Of a stretch of DNA of 9,868 nt, positions 6,853 to 9,868 are shown one piece after another (position 1 is the first letter of the stretch; every line of letters begins with the position of its first letter). Source of the stretch: Granulicella sp. UBA5172 (GTDB lineage: Bacteria; Acidobacteriota; Terriglobia; Terriglobales; Acidobacteriaceae); assembly GCA_002413385.1 (NCBI GenBank), contig DHWW01000322.1, positions 6,320-16,187 of the forward strand. The letters are read 5' to 3'. The translations under genes were made by a program, and so were the position numbers. The notes below the pieces were generated by a model that was not told the origin of the DNA, did no database searches, and was given only the letters and a program-made list of their open reading frames with translations.

Positions 6853-7923
6853 TCAACGAAGCTGCGGCAGAAGTTTCAGAGCGTTCTCGCGATAGACCTT
6901 CCGCAACACATCCTCCGGCAAATCGAGGCCGTAGATATCCCATCGACCCTGGCGAGAGGCGTGCGTTGGATATTCAAAGTATTCATCATCCGTCTCCAAA
7001 AATCGATAGTAGAGCCTATACATTTCGACTTCGGGCACAAGGTCAGCGCCAAAAAGAATACGGTCGGCATAGCGTAGGAAGAACTTCCTTGCGGAGTATG
7101 GCTGCCGACCAAGTTCGGAGGCGCGTGCGCTGATATCGACAAGCACATTGGGGCAAGCGTCAAGCATGGCCGAAGCGCGCTGCAGGTCTTCACTATTCTC
7201 GGCAATGTGCGCGCCGACGAATGTCGTCGTGGGGTGTCGCTTGAAGACGCGATCCCGCTGCTGTAGGAGGGCGTCTTTTCCGTACTGCGCGCCGAAGAAT
7301 CCCCAGTCAGGATGAGCGGCAAGCTCTTCATACCGCTCATTGGTGGCGTCGATGGGCAAGAAAAATGCCTCTGGATCGCCGATATGCACCATCACCGGGA
7401 TGCCAAGACTTCCAAGCCGGTCAAAAATGGGTGCCAGGCGCTCATCATCGACGCGGATCAGTTCCCCGTTGGCATCACGCACCGTCAGCCCGAGGTCCTT
7501 CCAGAACTTGAATCCGACGATACCCTTTGATACGAGCCGGTCGAGTCTCTCCATAGTCAGCTTCATAAAGCTCGAGAAATCTGGCGAGTCGGCACCGCTC
7601 CAGTCCATCCAGCCAATCGTGGAAAAACGCCGGGCATCGAATGCCCGGTAACGCTCGATCTGCTCTACAGCTTCGTCACCGACTTTCATCGTGATGTTGA
7701 CGGTATGTTCGATGTCGCAGGCATCCATAATCTTCAGCACCTCCGCAGGATCCTGTGCGTCGAGATGGTTGTGATAATCGATGACAGGAAAACGGGGTTG
7801 ATGTACTTCATGCACTGCGTTGTGCAACATGCAGCGCGGGTGAAAGTCGCTGATGGGCAACGTCACATTCGCTCGAGCCGAAACCATGGCTATAAATTTG
7901 TCCTGCGCGTTCTCTCCCGACAT
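6853..7923 (-). CDS. TIM-barrel metal-dependent amidohydrolase (Amidohydrolase_2 family)
   Basis: The ATG at 7923 follows AGGAG at 7930-7934 with six bases of spacing and gives 356 residues. Active-site elements of the amidohydrolase_2 (ACMSD-like, COG2159-type) fold appear in order: VIDYHNHL with the first-strand HxH pair H51 and H53, GFKFWKDLGL with K139, VMVHIGDP with H180, FVGAHIAEN with H239, and ILFGADLVP with D294. All metal-site and general-base positions seem intact. The family hydrolyses or decarboxylates small acids and opens lactones, using zinc or a similar metal. There is no signal peptide, so it is cytoplasmic. It is the first gene of the leftward arm, followed by the sugar porter and facing a secreted glycosidase, which makes a sugar-acid or sugar-lactone substrate plausible (inference). 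The C-terminal DLPEDVLRKVYRENALKLL is the usual end of this family. The true substrate is unknown. Confidence 0.88.
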   Translation of the reverse strand: MSGENAQDKFIAMVSARANVTLPISDFHPRCMLHNAVHEVHQPRFPVIDYHNHLDAQDPAEVLKIMDACDIEHTVNITMKVGDEAVEQIERYRAFDARRFSTIGWMDWSGADSPDFSSFMKLTMERLDRLVSKGIVGFKFWKDLGLTVRDANGELIRVDDERLAPIFDRLGSLGIPVMVHIGDPEAFFLPIDATNERYEELAAHPDWGFFGAQYGKDALLQQRDRVFKRHPTTTFVGAHIAENSEDLQRASAMLDACPNVLVDISARASELGRQPYSARKFFLRYADRILFGADLVPEVEMYRLYYRFLETDDEYFEYPTHASRQGRWDIYGLDLPEDVLRKVYRENALKLLPQLR

Positions 7924-8097
7924 ACTTATCTCCTCGAAGCTCTACGAACAGAGTTGAACCAAGGAACCTCCCTGACTCCAACCATCTCTTGCAATGTTTC
8001 ATTTGTAGAGATGGATCGCAAAACGGAGTATAAAGAACTTTCTATATATTTTGTTTTATTAGTTATACGTCATTACATCCAAGTCGAGGTGTCACTT
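7924..8097. promoter_or_regulatory. Divergent promoter region between the two arms of the sugar locus
   Basis: The 174 bases separate two genes that point away from each other and must hold both promoters. The part 8018-8075 is AT-rich. A TATACT on the minus strand (8027-8032) and a TTATAC on the plus strand (8063-8068) are possible -10 elements, but neither has a recognisable -35 at the right distance. The glycosidase ribosome binding site GAGGTG lies at 8086-8091. Confidence 0.5.
7982..8014. promoter_or_regulatory. Inverted repeat CCATCTCT-N17-AGAGATGG, candidate operator
   Basis: Perfect 8-bp arms lie at 7982-7989 and 8007-8014. Between them, TGCAATGTTTCA (7990-8001) is itself an imperfect palindrome of the TGxAA..TTxCA kind bound by LacI-family regulators. 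Its place, just downstream of the possible leftward -10 and about 85 bases before the rightward gene, suits a shared repressor. No regulator gene is in the window. Confidence 0.35.
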
Positions 8098-9868
8098 ATG
8101 ATCCGATTTGCTTGCCATACTATCGTCATGCTCCTGGCCGTCGCGGCCGCTCCCGCTATGACCAGCCAGACGTATGAGATCCATACCGGCGCTTTGCGGG
8201 CCAGAGTCTCCCTGCACGATGGACGCTTTGACGGTCTTACCGTGACGGACAGCATCTCGGGACGCAACCTCAACTTGAAGGAAGGGTTTGTTGTCGTTCT
8301 GAAAGATAAGACCGAGCTGCGGTCTACAGACATGCAACTCGCGCCGATTTCAGACCCCACGACCGTGGTCGATCCACATCTGGCGCTGCGAAGAACGCGA
8401 GACAAGGTCGCGACGACAGATTCCTGCTGGCAGTTCACATCGACCGCTCCATCGGCCAGCTTTGCGTGGTGTCTGACGGTACGACCCGGTACCGACTATG
8501 TACGAGAGTTGCTGCGAATCTCTGCAGGCAAGACAGACCTGCCGATCGCCGAAGTCCGCCTGCTTCAATTTGACGATGTCGGCGCAAAGGTAGATGGCTC
8601 GGTGAAGGGCTCGCCCATTGTGGATAGCAATATGTTCTTTGGGTTGGAGTATCCGCTGTCCGTCAGCACCGTCGATAGCGGGTGGGTCAGAGCTTCGCTG
8701 TTCCGCGACCTTCCACTCCGTGCCGGTCAGTCGATTACCTACTCAGCCGTGATCGGAACATCGCAACCGGGGCAGATGCGACGTGCGTTTCTGGCATATC
8801 TGGAGAATGAGCGGCCGCGAGCGTATGAACCATTTCTTCACTACAATTCCTGGTTCGACCTTGGATACGAGAACCGCTTTAACGAAGCGGGGGCCATTGA
8901 TCGCATCAACGCGTTCGGCCGGAACCTTGTGGAAGAGCGGCATGTGAAGCTCGACTCCTTCCTCTTCGATGACGGATGGGACGATCCCAATACACTGTGG
9001 GGGTTCAACCCGGGCTTCCCAGACGGGTTTACGAAGACCGGTGGGGCTGCCGCCAGGTACAACGCCGGCATCGGAGTTTGGCTTTCCCCGTGGGGCGGTT
9101 ATGCACACAAGAACGAACGCATTGCCTATGGCAAAGCTCACGGCTTCGAGATCCAGAAGGACGGTTATGCACTCTCCGGGCCCAAATACTTCAATCGCTT
9201 TGAGCAGATATGCCTCGAGATGGTGGACAAATACCATGTGAACCAGTTCAAGTTCGATGGCACAGGCAACGCAGACCGAGTCTTTCCGGGCAGTGTCTTC
9301 GACAGTGACTTTGACGCTGCGATTCATCTGATCGAACGGCTGCGCAAGGAGGAGTCGGAACTATTCGTCAACTTGACGACGGGTACGACCGCCTCACCCT
9401 TCTGGGTCTTCTATGCAGACTCTATCTGGCGTGGCGGAGAGGATCATGACTTCTCTGGCGTAGGCGATTTTCGCCAGCGGTGGATCACGTATCGCGATGC
9501 GCAAACGTACAAGAACATCGTCCTCAATGGACCGCTGTTCCCGCTGAACTCACTGATGCTGGATGGCATCATCTACGCAAAGCAGGCCAAAGACCTGGCG
9601 ACCGACCCGGGAAATGATTTCGCTGACGAGGTACACTCCTTCTTTGGCAGTGGCACACAGCTGCAGGAGATGTACATTACTCCTGCGCTGTTGACCAAGG
9701 CCAACTGGGACACGCTTGCAGAAGGTGCGCGCTGGAGCCGCGCCCACTCGGAGACACTGAAGGATTCCCATTGGATCGGTGGCGATCCGGACAAGCTCGA
9801 AGTGTATGGCTGGGCAGCATGGAGCCCGAAGGTCGGCATTGTGACGCTGCGAAACCCGTCAAAGGAGG
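8098..9868 (+). CDS. Secreted GH36-like (clan GH-D) glycoside hydrolase, 3' end outside window
   Basis: The ATG at 8098 follows GAGGTG (8086-8091) by six bases, and the frame stays open for 590 codons to the window edge. Residues 1-20 form a signal peptide (hydrophobic VMLLAVAAAPA), so the enzyme is exported. Residues 24-235 look like an N-terminal beta-sandwich. The catalytic barrel shows HYNSW (248-252), FDDGWDD (290-296, the DDGW of GH36 enzymes), GIGVWLSPWGGY in the place of the GH36 GLWFEPE strand, and QFKFDGTG, where D387 sits in the K-x-D nucleophile motif of clan GH-D. WRGGEDHDFSG at 444-454 offers E448, D449 or D451 as acid/base. This order fits alpha-galactosidase-like retaining enzymes, often misnamed enterotoxin in databases. 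The exact substrate cannot be read; alpha-linked galactose or a related sugar is a guess. It faces the amidohydrolase and porter genes and probably feeds them. Confidence 0.82.
   Translation, partial: MIRFACHTIVMLLAVAAAPAMTSQTYEIHTGALRARVSLHDGRFDGLTVTDSISGRNLNLKEGFVVVLKDKTELRSTDMQLAPISDPTTVVDPHLALRRTRDKVATTDSCWQFTSTAPSASFAWCLTVRPGTDYVRELLRISAGKTDLPIAEVRLLQFDDVGAKVDGSVKGSPIVDSNMFFGLEYPLSVSTVDSGWVRASLFRDLPLRAGQSITYSAVIGTSQPGQMRRAFLAYLENERPRAYEPFLHYNSWFDLGYENRFNEAGAIDRINAFGRNLVEERHVKLDSFLFDDGWDDPNTLWGFNPGFPDGFTKTGGAAARYNAGIGVWLSPWGGYAHKNERIAYGKAHGFEIQKDGYALSGPKYFNRFEQICLEMVDKYHVNQFKFDGTGNADRVFPGSVFDSDFDAAIHLIERLRKEESELFVNLTTGTTASPFWVFYADSIWRGGEDHDFSGVGDFRQRWITYRDAQTYKNIVLNGPLFPLNSLMLDGIIYAKQAKDLATDPGNDFADEVHSFFGSGTQLQEMYITPALLTKANWDTLAEGARWSRAHSETLKDSHWIGGDPDKLEVYGWAAWSPKVGIVTLRNPSKE

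Noticed and set aside
8743..9327. Open minus-strand frame of 194 codons inside the glycosidase gene
   Set aside because: It is antisense to a well-supported catalytic domain with all key motifs on the plus strand.

Overview
The window looks like a piece of an acidobacterial genome (Terriglobus/Granulicella/Edaphobacter type). This is inference from the style of the proteins: a BBP2-type outer-membrane porin ending in FFGPKR, a sugar porter with a large extracytoplasmic insert, a Ser/Thr kinase N-lobe with a non-glycine-rich loop, and a GH36-like glycosidase. No rRNA, tRNA or other marker gene is present to confirm it.

Left part (1 to about 1530) is a graveyard of broken genes. In order: the last 35 codons of an unidentified gene; the N-lobe of a Ser/Thr protein kinase cut off before its catalytic loop; an antisense piece of a histidine-kinase GAF-type sensor domain joined tail-to-tail to it; about 480 bases without a recognisable gene but with a lone hairpin resembling a type I-E CRISPR repeat; and the start of an ammonium transporter with a good ribosome binding site, a frameshift and an abrupt end, running into a fragment that looks like the end of another membrane protein.

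Middle part (1826-3550): one intact secreted beta-barrel porin (395 aa), a strong hairpin just after its stop, and a decayed IS21-family IstA fragment with an in-frame stop and a frameshift.

Right part (3573-9868) is a carbohydrate-use locus with two divergent arms. Leftward: a TIM-barrel amidohydrolase (intact), a sugar porter of the major facilitator superfamily (one frameshift) and a secreted YVTN beta-propeller protein (one frameshift). Rightward: a secreted GH36-like (clan GH-D) glycosidase that runs off the window after 590 codons. The 174-base gap between the arms is AT-rich in its right half and holds an 8-bp inverted repeat that could be an operator. The likely logic is that the exported glycosidase releases a sugar, the porter imports it, and the amidohydrolase acts on it or a derivative; the propeller's role is unknown.

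The two frameshifts in the leftward arm can each be repaired by removing one A from a short A-run in the coding strand. They are either early decay of the arm or assembly errors. All other large genes (porin, amidohydrolase, glycosidase) are intact.
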